Shown in pieces: positions 7,700-14,117 of a stretch of 42,121 nucleotides of DNA. Under the pieces are notes generated by a model. The model saw only the letters and a program-made list of their open reading frames with translations. It ran no database searches and was not told the DNA's origin. The DNA lies in contig JALOTL010000026.1 of NCBI GenBank assembly GCA_025457915.1, forward strand, positions 1-42,121, in the 5' to 3' direction. The stretch is from Spirochaetota bacterium (GTDB taxonomy: Bacteria > Spirochaetota > UBA4802 > UBA5550). A program made the position numbers and the translations under genes. Position 1 is the first letter of the stretch, and every line of letters starts with the position of its first letter.

Positions 7700-7728
7700 A
7701 ATACAGACGCTGATGTTAAATATGTCAA
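7700..7728 (-). promoter_or_regulatory. Sigma70-type promoter for the GAF-PP2C gene
   Basis: Reading the minus strand, TTGACA (7728-7723) and TGTATT (7705-7700) are 17 bases apart. The expected start of transcription near 7693 falls about 40 bases ahead of the TTG start codon at 7654 and decides between the two possible starts. Confidence 0.55.
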
Positions 7729-7797
7729 CTCTATTTTCTGATATGTGGTTCCGGCATTATCAATTGTCTGCTGATAAAAATATACGCAATATCTCTT

Positions 7798-7986
7798 TTC
7801 CTTCCATATCTCCTCCATCTGCCCCTATCCCCTGTTTCCATATAAATTTCAGGGATCTGGAGATATGGGGATAGTTGAGATGAGGGGATGGGGAATGGGT
7901 TTTTAAAGAAAATACGAACTTAACTCTCTTATCTCCCTATCTCATCCGTCCCCCTATCACCTATTTTCTTATAAATTTCAGGAGAT
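7798..7986. repeat. Palindromic repeat family B, copies 1 and 2
   Basis: Two related, degenerate copies of an intergenic repeat. Copy 1 (7798-7890) has a CT-rich arm (CCCCTATCCCC) and a GA-rich arm (GGGGATAG) around a core containing CATATAAATTTCAGG. Copy 2 (7926-7986) repeats the CT-rich arm and the TTATAAATTTCAGG core but lacks a good right arm. Better preserved copies lie at 10481-10586 and, partially, 11990-12042. No gene is visible between 7697 and 8145 apart from these repeats. Confidence 0.6.
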
Positions 7987-8145
7987 TAATGGATATTGTG
8001 GCAGTGGAAATCCGGATAATGAACGGAAAACATCCTTCAACTGCGATTTAAATCTGAAGATACAAAACTGACACGTATCCAGAGGGGTGTCTAATTATTA
8101 TGTACAATTTTTAAAAGTTTTATGTAAAAATTTTATTTAAAGGGC

Positions 8146-8172
8146 TTGACAATTGGTTTTCAGGTTTATAAA
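8146..8172 (+). promoter_or_regulatory. Candidate promoter for the FadL-like porin gene
   Basis: TTGACA (8146-8151) and TATAAA (8167-8172) are 15 bases apart, a little short but with near-consensus boxes. Transcription from here would give a leader of about 190 bases before the start codon at 8374. Confidence 0.5.
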
Positions 8173-8221
8173 ATTTCGGCCAGTATTTATTTGTGACAAA
8201 TTCCCATTAAGTATTTAATTT

Positions 8222-8286
8222 TGATGAAGCTACACAAAACCGGTCTTAAAACCGGTAAGGCATAATGTGTAAAATTTTATCATCAT
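8222..8286 (+). other. Folded 5' leader of the porin gene
   Basis: Three nested stems can be drawn: TGATGA (8222-8227) with TCATCA (near 8279-8284), TACACA (8231-8236) with TGTGTA (8266-8271), and a central hairpin ACCGGT-CTTAAA-ACCGGT (8239-8256). I do not recognise it as a known riboswitch class. It could act as a 5' stabiliser, a thermosensor or a protein-binding site. It is drawn by eye, without energy calculation. Confidence 0.4.
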
Positions 8287-8373
8287 TGTTAAATACGATA
8301 AAAAAGAAAAGAATTTGTTACAGAATAATTTATCCCGATTTTAACGGGACAATAAAATCAGGAGGATTTTATC

Positions 8374-9762
8374 ATGAAAAAGTTTTTAGCAATGGCCGGG
8401 GTGGTCATGTTCGCTATCGCCTTCGTCGCTGGAGACGTGTTCGCAGCAGCTGAAGCCTACAACTTCGCGAACTCGGTCGAATACACCAGGACTCAGAGCA
8501 GGAACGCGACCACCGCGACCGTGGATTCCGTGTACTACAACCCCGCGGGTCTTGTCAAGCTCGGAGACGGCCTGTATCTGCAGATCGCAGACCAGATGGG
8601 CATGAAAAAGTTCGCCCACAGGTACAGACCATACAACAGGGAATACTCCGACAAGGTTTTTATTCCATTGATACCTAACGGCGCAGTTGTCTATAAAAAA
8701 GACCGTGCTGCGATCTTCGGTTCCATGGATGTTCCCGCTGGCGGCGGAGAAATCAGCGTTGAAGACAAATATGTCGGCATTCCAATGGCTACTACAGGTT
8801 TCTCACACAAACTTCAAGCTCTAGGAGTCGGCGTTGTTGGCCTTGATGCTGCAAGTCATTCCCTTAGCTTTACCGGTGCCAATATCACCAAGCTATGGGC
8901 GAAAAACCTGTGGTCAAGGATGACGGCCGGCGGATCTTTCCTGCTGACCGATAGCCTGGCTTTCACGGGCGGCATCAGGCTCGCGCAGATGTTCGACTGG
9001 AGAAAGGGATGGGCCAATTTTACACAGGGTGGCATACCTACTTTCGTCAGAGGGCAGGTACTCGATCAGTATACAAGGCTGACTGGATTCAACGGCTTCT
9101 TCGGAACAATGTTCATCCCAACCGAATCCGTCAAGATCACGGCCCTGTACAACACTGAAAACGTGGCAAGGGGCACAATGATTGACTATGGGTATAAAAA
9201 CTTCCTGCCGGAAAAATACAGAAAATCAGCAGCTGAAAAATCACTTCCGGCTTATGTAGCAGTCGGTCTCGCTGTTAAACCGGCTGAAATAGTCGAAGTC
9301 CAGGTTTCTTTCGACTATGTATTTTCGGGTGAGGTTAAACTCGGTTCAGGATATACCCCCAACCTGACCACCCACTCGCTTGACTACACGGCATATCCAT
9401 ATGCTGTTTATGATACGCTTGTCGGCGTGGCCAAAGGCTATTATCTGAACAAAAAGCAGAAAGACCAGATGAGACTCGGCGTCGGTTTCGAGTTCTTCCT
9501 CGGAAAACTCAAACCCAGCATTGGTTTCTCTCTCATAACCCCGAATACGAGATCTACGGTATGGAACCAGGACATGCTGGTCAAACCGGAGCTCTTCGAA
9601 TTCGCGGTCGGTCTTGGTTTGCAGTATGCTATCACGGACAATATGTCCATCGACATCGCTGCCGCCAAACATTTCTACAGACAGGAAAAATACGGGTTCG
9701 GATTGGCCAGGCTTTCAAGGGACATCACGAACTTCGGTCTCGGTCTGACGACGAAAATCTAA
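8374..9762 (+). CDS. FadL/OmpP1/TodX-family outer-membrane transporter
   Basis: A 462-residue outer-membrane beta-barrel of the FadL family, which moves long-chain fatty acids or other hydrophobic compounds across the outer membrane. A signal peptide (residues 1-24, cleavage after VFA) is followed by an N-terminal plug region. The family hallmark SVYYNPAGLVKL lies at about residues 52-63, equivalent to the NPA motif of FadL. The rest alternates amphipathic strands and ends GLGLTTKI. The ATG is preceded by a perfect AGGAGG. The gene stands alone between a promoter and leader upstream and a strong terminator downstream, as expected for an abundant porin. Substrate specificity cannot be read from the sequence. 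Confidence 0.85.
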   Translation: MKKFLAMAGVVMFAIAFVAGDVFAAAEAYNFANSVEYTRTQSRNATTATVDSVYYNPAGLVKLGDGLYLQIADQMGMKKFAHRYRPYNREYSDKVFIPLIPNGAVVYKKDRAAIFGSMDVPAGGGEISVEDKYVGIPMATTGFSHKLQALGVGVVGLDAASHSLSFTGANITKLWAKNLWSRMTAGGSFLLTDSLAFTGGIRLAQMFDWRKGWANFTQGGIPTFVRGQVLDQYTRLTGFNGFFGTMFIPTESVKITALYNTENVARGTMIDYGYKNFLPEKYRKSAAEKSLPAYVAVGLAVKPAEIVEVQVSFDYVFSGEVKLGSGYTPNLTTHSLDYTAYPYAVYDTLVGVAKGYYLNKKQKDQMRLGVGFEFFLGKLKPSIGFSLITPNTRSTVWNQDMLVKPELFEFAVGLGLQYAITDNMSIDIAAAKHFYRQEKYGFGLARLSRDITNFGLGLTTKI

Positions 9763-9783
9763 CGATTTTGAAAAAAGTATATA

Positions 9784-9818
9784 AAAGAAAGGCGGCCTAC
9801 AGCCGCCTTTCTTTTTTT
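9784..9818 (+). terminator. Rho-independent terminator after the porin gene
   Basis: A 13-bp perfect stem, AAAGAAAGGCGGC with GCCGCCTTTCTTT, closes the loop CTACA and runs into a T tract. It ends the porin transcript about 20 bases after the stop codon. Confidence 0.92.
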
Positions 9819-9853
9819 GCTTCAATATTTCATCTTAAATGATAAGTCCGAGT

Positions 9854-10120
9854 TTATTCGTAATGCGTCCACATTCTTATGATTTTTACGGCCTTTTCTT
9901 CTTTCAATACCTGATATACAAGGCGGTGCCGGATATTGATCCTTCTCGAGTAGGCGCCCGCAAGGTCACCCAGCAATTTTTCATACGGCGGCGGATTCTG
10001 AAACGGATTTTTCTTTAAAATTTCAATAAGGACCATCACCTTATCCTTCAGGCCGGCCCTAGCTGCTTTTTTCGAATCCTTTACCGCCTGTGCTGTAAAA
10101 TAAACTTTGAAATTCACCAA
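9854..10120 (-). CDS. yoeB: Txe/YoeB-family toxin, ribosome-dependent mRNA endonuclease
   Basis: An 88-residue toxin of the RelE/YoeB fold that cuts mRNA in the ribosomal A site. The strand YSRRINIRHRLVYQV is the family hallmark and carries the catalytic Arg region. The C-terminus, IIRMWTHYE, holds the His-Tyr pair equivalent to His83-Tyr84 of E. coli YoeB (there GHYDD). It overlaps the antitoxin gene by seven bases and is read after it, the usual order for YefM-YoeB pairs. Both partners look intact, so the module is probably active. Its location next to repeat arrays fits an accessory, mobile neighbourhood. Confidence 0.93.
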   Translation of the reverse strand: MVNFKVYFTAQAVKDSKKAARAGLKDKVMVLIEILKKNPFQNPPPYEKLLGDLAGAYSRRINIRHRLVYQVLKEEKAVKIIRMWTHYE

Positions 10121-10356
10121 TCAAGATCCCCGGAACATTCATCCAGAGGCGTTTTCAGTCCTTTCCTGATGGACTCACGCATGCGCGGAATGGAAAGAAG
10201 GTATAAAGTTTCCTGTATATTGTTCCAGTCTTCCTCTGACAACAAAACAGCATTCATTCTTTTCCCGGTTATATGTATGGGCTGATGTGATGCATTGGCT
10301 TCATCAATAAGCGCGTACAAACTGCCGCGCGCCCTGGTGGCGTTTATTGTTTTCAT
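10114..10356 (-). CDS. yefM: YefM/Phd-family antitoxin
   Basis: An 80-residue antitoxin and autorepressor. The N-terminal part (MKTINATRARGSLYALIDEA) is the DNA-binding Phd fold, ITGKRMNAVLLSEEDWNNIQETLYLL is the family core, and the acidic C-terminus (PLDECSGDLDW) would wrap the toxin. I chose the ATG at 10356 over one 33 bases earlier because GAGG lies six bases before it and the promoter -10 box at 10374-10379 leaves room only for this start. The YefM-YoeB complex normally represses its own promoter. Confidence 0.92.
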   Translation of the reverse strand: MKTINATRARGSLYALIDEANASHQPIHITGKRMNAVLLSEEDWNNIQETLYLLSIPRMRESIRKGLKTPLDECSGDLDW

Positions 10357-10373
10357 TTGTACCTCTTCAAACC

Positions 10374-10412
10374 AAGATAGCGTACGCAATAACGAACGTC
10401 AAGTCGTTTATT
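10374..10412 (-). promoter_or_regulatory. Toxin-antitoxin promoter with candidate operator
   Basis: On the minus strand TTGACG (10402-10397) and TATCTT (10379-10374) are 17 bases apart. An interrupted inverted repeat AATAACGA ... TCGTTTATT (about 10388-10412) overlaps the -35 box, a natural place for the YefM autorepressor to bind. The operator assignment is inferred from position. Confidence 0.55.
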
Positions 10413-10422
10413 AACGGTTCCA

Positions 10423-10466
10423 TAAATCAGGTTTTTCATTAAGAATCCACTGAAAAAACCAATTTA
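10423..10466. repeat. Palindromic repeat family C, half-copy 3
   Basis: Only the first hairpin of the family C element is present: TAAATCAGGTTTTTCA pairs with TGAAAAAACCAATTTA. Compared with copy 1, the pair A-T inside GATTTTTC/GAAAAAATC has become G-C (GGTTTTTC/GAAAAAACC), a compensatory change. It lies upstream of the toxin-antitoxin promoter. Confidence 0.6.
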
Positions 10467-10480
10467 CATAAAATAATAAT

Positions 10481-10586
10481 TTATCTCTTATCCCCCCATC
10501 TCCCCGATCTCCCTATCCCCTATTTCCATATAAATTTCAGGGGTTTGGAGATGTGGGGATGGTAGAGATCGGGGAGATGGGGATTG
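10481..10586. repeat. Palindromic repeat family B, copy 3 (best preserved)
   Basis: An 18-bp perfect inverted repeat, CCCCATCTCCCCGATCTC (10494-10511) with GAGATCGGGGAGATGGGG (10565-10582), encloses the core CATATAAATTTCAGGGG. The inner CCTATCCCC and GGGGATGG arms extend the pairing. It runs straight into tandem array A1. Confidence 0.75.
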
Positions 10587-10587
10587 A

Positions 10588-10950
10588 TTCCAGGCGCTCG
10601 TTTCGACTGCACTTCGACAGGCTCAGTGCTAGCGCTCAACGAGCGGATTGGATATAATCGCTCCCCGAGCATAGCCGAGGGGAGCTGATGCCCGACAGGC
10701 TCAGTGCTGGCGCTCAACGAGCGGATTGGATATAACCGCTCCCCGAGCATAGCCGAGGGGAGCCGATGCCCGACAGGCTCAGTGCTGGCGCTCAACGAGC
10801 GGATTGGATATAACCGCTCCCCGTGCATAGCCGAGGGGAGCTGATGCCCGACAGGCTCAGTGCTGGCGCTCAACGAGCGGATTGGATATAATCGCTCCCC
10901 GAGCATAGCCGAGGGGAAGCGGAAGCCAGACGAGCGGCTATATTGACGGA
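10588..10950. repeat. Tandem array A1: four 78-bp units
   Basis: Four units of exactly 78 bp begin at 10616, 10694, 10772 and 10850 (each at GACAGGCTCAGTGCT). Each holds the hairpin GCTCCCC ... GGGGAGC around GAGCATAGCCGA and the segment GCGCTCAACGAGCGGATTGG. The unit ends with a GATGCC or GAAGCC spacer. Since 78 is divisible by three, the array is open in several frames and produces repetitive spurious open frames. The flanking start, CCAGGCGCTCGTTTCGACTG, is shared with array A2. Confidence 0.88.
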
Positions 10951-10996
10951 TCATCCAATGTCATTCCGCGTCCGTATGGCCGTTTTAGCCCCACCC

Positions 10997-11082
10997 TGTC
11001 ATTTCGAGTGGAGCGAGAAATCCTTCCCGATGCATAGCATATGGTTAAGATTTCTCAGTCGCTGCGCTCCTTCGAAATGACA
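10997..11082. repeat. Large palindromic repeat D (TGTCATTTCGA type)
   Basis: TGTCATTTCGA (10997-11007) pairs with TCGAAATGACA (11072-11082). GGAGCG and GAGAAATC on the left pair with GATTTCTC and CGCTCC on the right, leaving a bulge. I recall similar TGTCATTTCGAG elements scattered through many bacterial genomes as intergenic repeats. It holds no gene. Confidence 0.7.
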
Positions 11083-11130
11083 AAGACGGGAATCATTCTG
11101 CTTGTTATAAAAAACTGTATACGCATCATA

Positions 11131-11856
11131 TCATTTTTTTGTATCCGTCTTTTTCTTTACAATGCTCTTGCCCTTCAGGATTTTGCCGGATTTCCTTTCG
11201 ACCTCGTAAAGGGCCTTCCTCGCGTCGCTGTTCTCCGGATCAAGCTCAACGGCCTTTTTAAGGCTGGCTGCCGCGTTCGCGGGCGAGCTCTTCGCCTGGG
11301 AGAGCCCCAGGTAATAATAAGCCCGTGAATCGTTCCTGCCCGCGGCCACTGCCCTGCCGAGGACGTCCGCGGCCTGCGCGGTTTTGCCTTTTTCATAGAG
11401 CGAGGCGCCGTAATAGAAAAGCGTACCGGGCCTTTTTCCGGGGTCCCTGTCCCTGAAAACCGCGGCCACGTCAATGTAAAGGCCCTCTTCGAAATAAACG
11501 CCGACGGCCTCCTCCAGCTCCGCCGGATCGAGAGCGTCGCGCTCGACCGACAGCAGGTACAGGTCAGCTCCGGCCCTTTTTTTGCCCAGCCTGATCATGT
11601 TTGTCCCGGAAATCCTTTTTGCCTCCCTGCTTTCCGGAAAAAGGACGATTATCTTACGCGAATATCCTTCCAGTTTTTCATGCTCTCCGTTTTTCAGAAG
11701 GACCCGAGCCTTTTTAAGCATCGAGGCAAGGGTTTCGTGCCTGTAGTCGATATGGTAGGATTTAAGGTAAAACCTGTACATGTCGCCGCTTTTAAAGACC
11801 GACAGGGCCATCAGGCCGGCGAATAATATGAAATACGGCATCTTCGTGCGTTTCAT
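11131..11856 (-). CDS. Membrane-anchored TPR protein
   Basis: A 241-residue protein with one N-terminal membrane segment (about residues 7-21, preceded by basic residues) and helical repeats. At least two TPR units are clear near residues 145-215: GTLFYYGASLYEKGKTAQA and SRAYYYLGLSQAKSSPANA, each with the W/L-G-Y-A-F-like spacing. An earlier helical region (ARVLLKNGEHEKLEGYSRKI) is probably another repeat pair. The C-terminus is very basic (KGKSIVKKKTDTKK). It is likely a periplasmic-facing scaffold, but no partner is evident. It stands between repeat arrays with no neighbouring gene in the same transcript. Confidence 0.72.
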   Translation of the reverse strand: MKRTKMPYFILFAGLMALSVFKSGDMYRFYLKSYHIDYRHETLASMLKKARVLLKNGEHEKLEGYSRKIIVLFPESREAKRISGTNMIRLGKKRAGADLYLLSVERDALDPAELEEAVGVYFEEGLYIDVAAVFRDRDPGKRPGTLFYYGASLYEKGKTAQAADVLGRAVAAGRNDSRAYYYLGLSQAKSSPANAAASLKKAVELDPENSDARKALYEVERKSGKILKGKSIVKKKTDTKK

Positions 11857-11989
11857 CGGATTCCCCGCTGTAAAATGAATTCCATGAGATGATATACATC
11901 CGCGGTATTATTTCAAATGATTTTTATTAAACAGGATTATAATCGTTTATTCAGTGCGGCATATAAAAACATTTATCCTGACATACCCA

Positions 11990-12345
11990 TTATACCTTTA
12001 ACTTCCAGGGGTTTGGGGATATGGGGGATGAGGGAGTTTTATTCCAGGCGCTCGTTTCGACTGCACTTCGACAGGCTCAGTGCTGGCGCTCAACGAGCGG
12101 ATTGGATATAATCGCTCCCCGAGCATAGCCGAGGGGAGCTGATGCCCGACAGGCCCGGTGCTGGCGCTCAACGAGCGGATTGGATATAACCGCTCCCCGT
12201 GCATAGCCGAGGGGAGCAGAAGCCTGACAGGCCCTGTGCCGGCACCCGACGAGCGTATTGGGTTATCCCGCTCCCCGTGCATAGCCGAGAGGAAGCGGAA
12301 GCCCGACAGGCTCAGTGCAGGCGCTCAACAGCGACTATGTGCAGA
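11990..12345. repeat. Tandem array A2 with a truncated family B repeat at its head
   Basis: A shortened family B piece (TTCCAGGGGTTTGGGGATAT) leads into the same junction, TTCCAGGCGCTCGTTTCGAC, seen at array A1. Units then begin at 12070, 12148, 12226 and 12305 (spacing 78, 78 and 79). Units three and four are more diverged. A short inverted segment, GCTGGCTGAGCGGAGTCGAA, follows near 12360. The B-plus-A composite was therefore duplicated as a block or inserted twice. Confidence 0.82.
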
Positions 12346-12402
12346 AAAGTGATTTTTCCGCTGGCTGAGCGGAGTCGAAGCCAGCGAAGGTTAAAAATTA
12401 AT

Positions 12403-12687
12403 ATGCCATACATGTATATACTTGAATGCGCTGATGGTACATATTATACCGGAAGCACGTGGAATCTTGAGAAAAGGATTAACGAGCATCAAAATGGTAA
12501 AGGAGCCAAATATACCAGCCGCAGGTTTCCAGTGACTCTAGTATATTTCGAACAATTTATCAGCATACGGGATGCTTTTAATAGAGAAAAGCAGATCCAA
12601 GGCTGGAGCCATGCGAAAAAGTCGGCTTTGATTGAAAAAAACCATATAAAGCTGCATGAATTATCCGTATGCAAAAATAAAACGTAG
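12403..12687 (+). CDS. Small GIY-YIG domain nuclease (UPF0213/YhbQ-like)
   Basis: A 94-residue single-domain GIY-YIG protein. The motif pair is Tyr3-Met-Tyr5-Ile and Tyr15-Thr-Gly17. The catalytic Arg25 and His29 (EKRINEHQNGKGAKYT) and the metal-binding Glu62 (FNREKQIQGW) are all present, so it should be able to nick DNA. I start at ATG 12403, where the domain begins; the frame is open further left only because it runs through repeat array A2. It is bracketed by array A2 upstream and another A-type unit directly after its stop (12688-12762), so gene and repeats may form one mobile unit. It is sometimes misnamed UvrC because of the shared domain. Confidence 0.85.
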   Translation: MPYMYILECADGTYYTGSTWNLEKRINEHQNGKGAKYTSRRFPVTLVYFEQFISIRDAFNREKQIQGWSHAKKSALIEKNHIKLHELSVCKNKT

Positions 12688-12762
12688 CAGGTGCCCGATA
12701 AGCGGATTGGATTATCCCGCTCCCCGAGCATAGCCGAGGGGAAGCGGAAGCCAGCGGAATAA
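12688..12762. repeat. Single A-type repeat unit after the GIY-YIG gene
   Basis: GATAAGCGGATTGGATTATC, the hairpin GCTCCCC ... GAGGGGAAGC and GGAAGCCAGCGG repeat the body of the 78-bp unit. It begins within a few bases of the nuclease stop codon, so A-type repeats lie on both sides of that gene. Confidence 0.75.
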
Positions 12763-12903
12763 ATAAAAAATGTCTAAAAAACCGTTAATTCAGGGCAAGA
12801 ATAAATACTTTACATCCTAAAAACGCCTTGATAAAAAATGTTCAAAAATAAAAATGACACGGATTCCGGGCCTAAATCGTATATTTATCAGAGGATGCTG
12901 AAA

Positions 12904-13512
12904 ATGAAACTCATTGGAAAAACCGCATTGATAATTATTCTTCTTACCGCTTCGGGCGCGCATGCCGTCACGGGCGACGAGGCGCTCGCGAAGTTCAGGG
13001 GAAGGATGGGCGGCATTGGAAAAATGACCGGCATAATATCCTGGACGGCGCACAGCGGGCAGACCTTCATCGGCAGCTTCAAGTACATGGCCCCGGATAA
13101 AATCTATGTGAAATTTTCCAACCCCCAGGGAAAAATAATCGTATCCAACGGCAGAAGACTCTGGGTATACAGCCCGGGGAGCAACATCTGCGGCGTACAG
13201 GACCTTGCCCAGGGATCGACCTCGGGCGGCATAGCCGGAATGACGAAAGACTACAACGCCATCGTGACGTCGCAGGGTTCGGGCGGATATACGGTCAAGC
13301 TCAAGAACAACGCCCAGCATTACACGGAAATTGTCCTCATCCTGGATTCTTCATTCTTCCTTAAAAAGGCCGTGTTCAAGGGCAAGGAGGATGAAAGCTT
13401 CAGCTTCACCATCACGAACGTCAGCATGACCGCCGGTGTAATGCGGAGCCTTTTCGATTTCAGCGTCCCGTCGAACGCCCAGGTCGTGAAAAACCCGCTT
13501 AACATCAAGTAA
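12904..13512 (+). CDS. lolA: LolA-family outer-membrane lipoprotein carrier
   Basis: A 202-residue periplasmic carrier. A signal peptide (1-21, cleavage after AHA) is followed by the LolA pattern: a helix with KFRGRMGGIGKMTGIISW, then GSFKYMAPDKIYVKFSNPQG, IIVSNGRRLWVYSP (the conserved 'dG..lW.Y.P' hairpin) and DSSFFLKKAVFKG. LolA takes lipoproteins from LolCDE to the outer membrane. I start at ATG 12904, nine bases after GAGG, because the signal peptide begins there; the frame is open 66 bases further left without a ribosome site. It leads a run with a beta-barrel gene (11 bp gap) and comEC. No LolB is visible. Confidence 0.85.
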   Translation: MKLIGKTALIIILLTASGAHAVTGDEALAKFRGRMGGIGKMTGIISWTAHSGQTFIGSFKYMAPDKIYVKFSNPQGKIIVSNGRRLWVYSPGSNICGVQDLAQGSTSGGIAGMTKDYNAIVTSQGSGGYTVKLKNNAQHYTEIVLILDSSFFLKKAVFKGKEDESFSFTITNVSMTAGVMRSLFDFSVPSNAQVVKNPLNIK

Positions 13513-13523
13513 CGGAGAAAATA

Positions 13524-14117
13524 TTGGCAAAAATTTTCCGCACCGCCGCAATTCTTTCAGCCGTCCTTTTTTCCTGCGCGGCAGGGCTATCGGCACAGGA
13601 AGAAAAAAGGGGCGAAACCAGGGACCTGATCTTCACGTATATCGGCCCGGTGGCAGGATACGGCTTCAACCGCATCACGTACAAGGACTGGTTCTCGGCA
13701 TACCAGGGAGTTAAAAAATTTCCGGGCCAGTACTACACCGCGGGACTCACATTCAATGTCTACGCCAGGTACTTTGCGGGCGATTTCGCCTTCTCCTTCA
13801 TGAACAACAAAAACGACAAATACCCTGTCAGGAACATGTTCATTTCATCGAACGCGAGGGTTCTCATAAACCTGGGCGAAACATTTTTCATCGCCCCGGG
13901 AGGCGGCGTTTACTTCGAAACGCCCCCGGCCAGCAGAAAATACAACGGAAGCGCCGGCATCCAGGGATCTGCCGCGCTTGGCCTCAACACCACGTTCAGC
14001 ACGAAACTCTACGCGGATGTCCACGTCAGGTACGGCTCGTTCGGCCTCGGCAGGGACTCGACCAAACTCTCATACGGAATCAGCGCGGGATTTGTATACA
14101 AGGTCGGAAGGATGTAG
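13524..14117 (+). CDS. Outer-membrane beta-barrel protein
   Basis: A 197-residue protein with a signal peptide (1-24, cleavage after LSA) and a mature part of alternating aromatic/hydrophobic strands: LIFTYIGPVAGYGF, YYTAGLTFNVYARYFAGDF, FFIAPGGGVYFE, LYADVHVRYGSFGL and LSYGISAGFVYKVGRM. An eight-stranded OmpA/OmpX-size barrel is likely. The function is unknown. The start is a TTG at 13524 with GGAG seven bases upstream, within the 11 bp that separate it from lolA. Its end probably overlaps the start of comEC. Confidence 0.72.
   Translation: MAKIFRTAAILSAVLFSCAAGLSAQEEKRGETRDLIFTYIGPVAGYGFNRITYKDWFSAYQGVKKFPGQYYTAGLTFNVYARYFAGDFAFSFMNNKNDKYPVRNMFISSNARVLINLGETFFIAPGGGVYFETPPASRKYNGSAGIQGSAALGLNTTFSTKLYADVHVRYGSFGLGRDSTKLSYGISAGFVYKVGRM

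Noticed and set aside
8222-8286. Known riboswitch (preQ1 or c-di-GMP type) in the porin leader
   Set aside because: Short similarity to AGCTACAC of preQ1-I is not supported by the rest of that motif, and no c-di-GMP core sequences are present.
8265-8453. 62-codon plus-strand frame ahead of the FadL-like gene
   Set aside because: It overlaps the folded leader and the start of the porin in another frame, without a ribosome site.
10520-10954. 144-codon minus-strand frame with 26-residue repeats
   Set aside because: It runs through the 78-bp repeat array, whose period is a multiple of three; there is no ribosome site and no similarity to a protein. It is a by-product of the repeat.
11998-12282. 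94-codon minus-strand frame with the same 26-residue repeat
   Set aside because: It lies in array A2 and has the same origin as the frame in A1.
10588-12762. CRISPR array
   Set aside because: The repeat units are 78 bp and contiguous, without unique spacers, and no cas gene is present.
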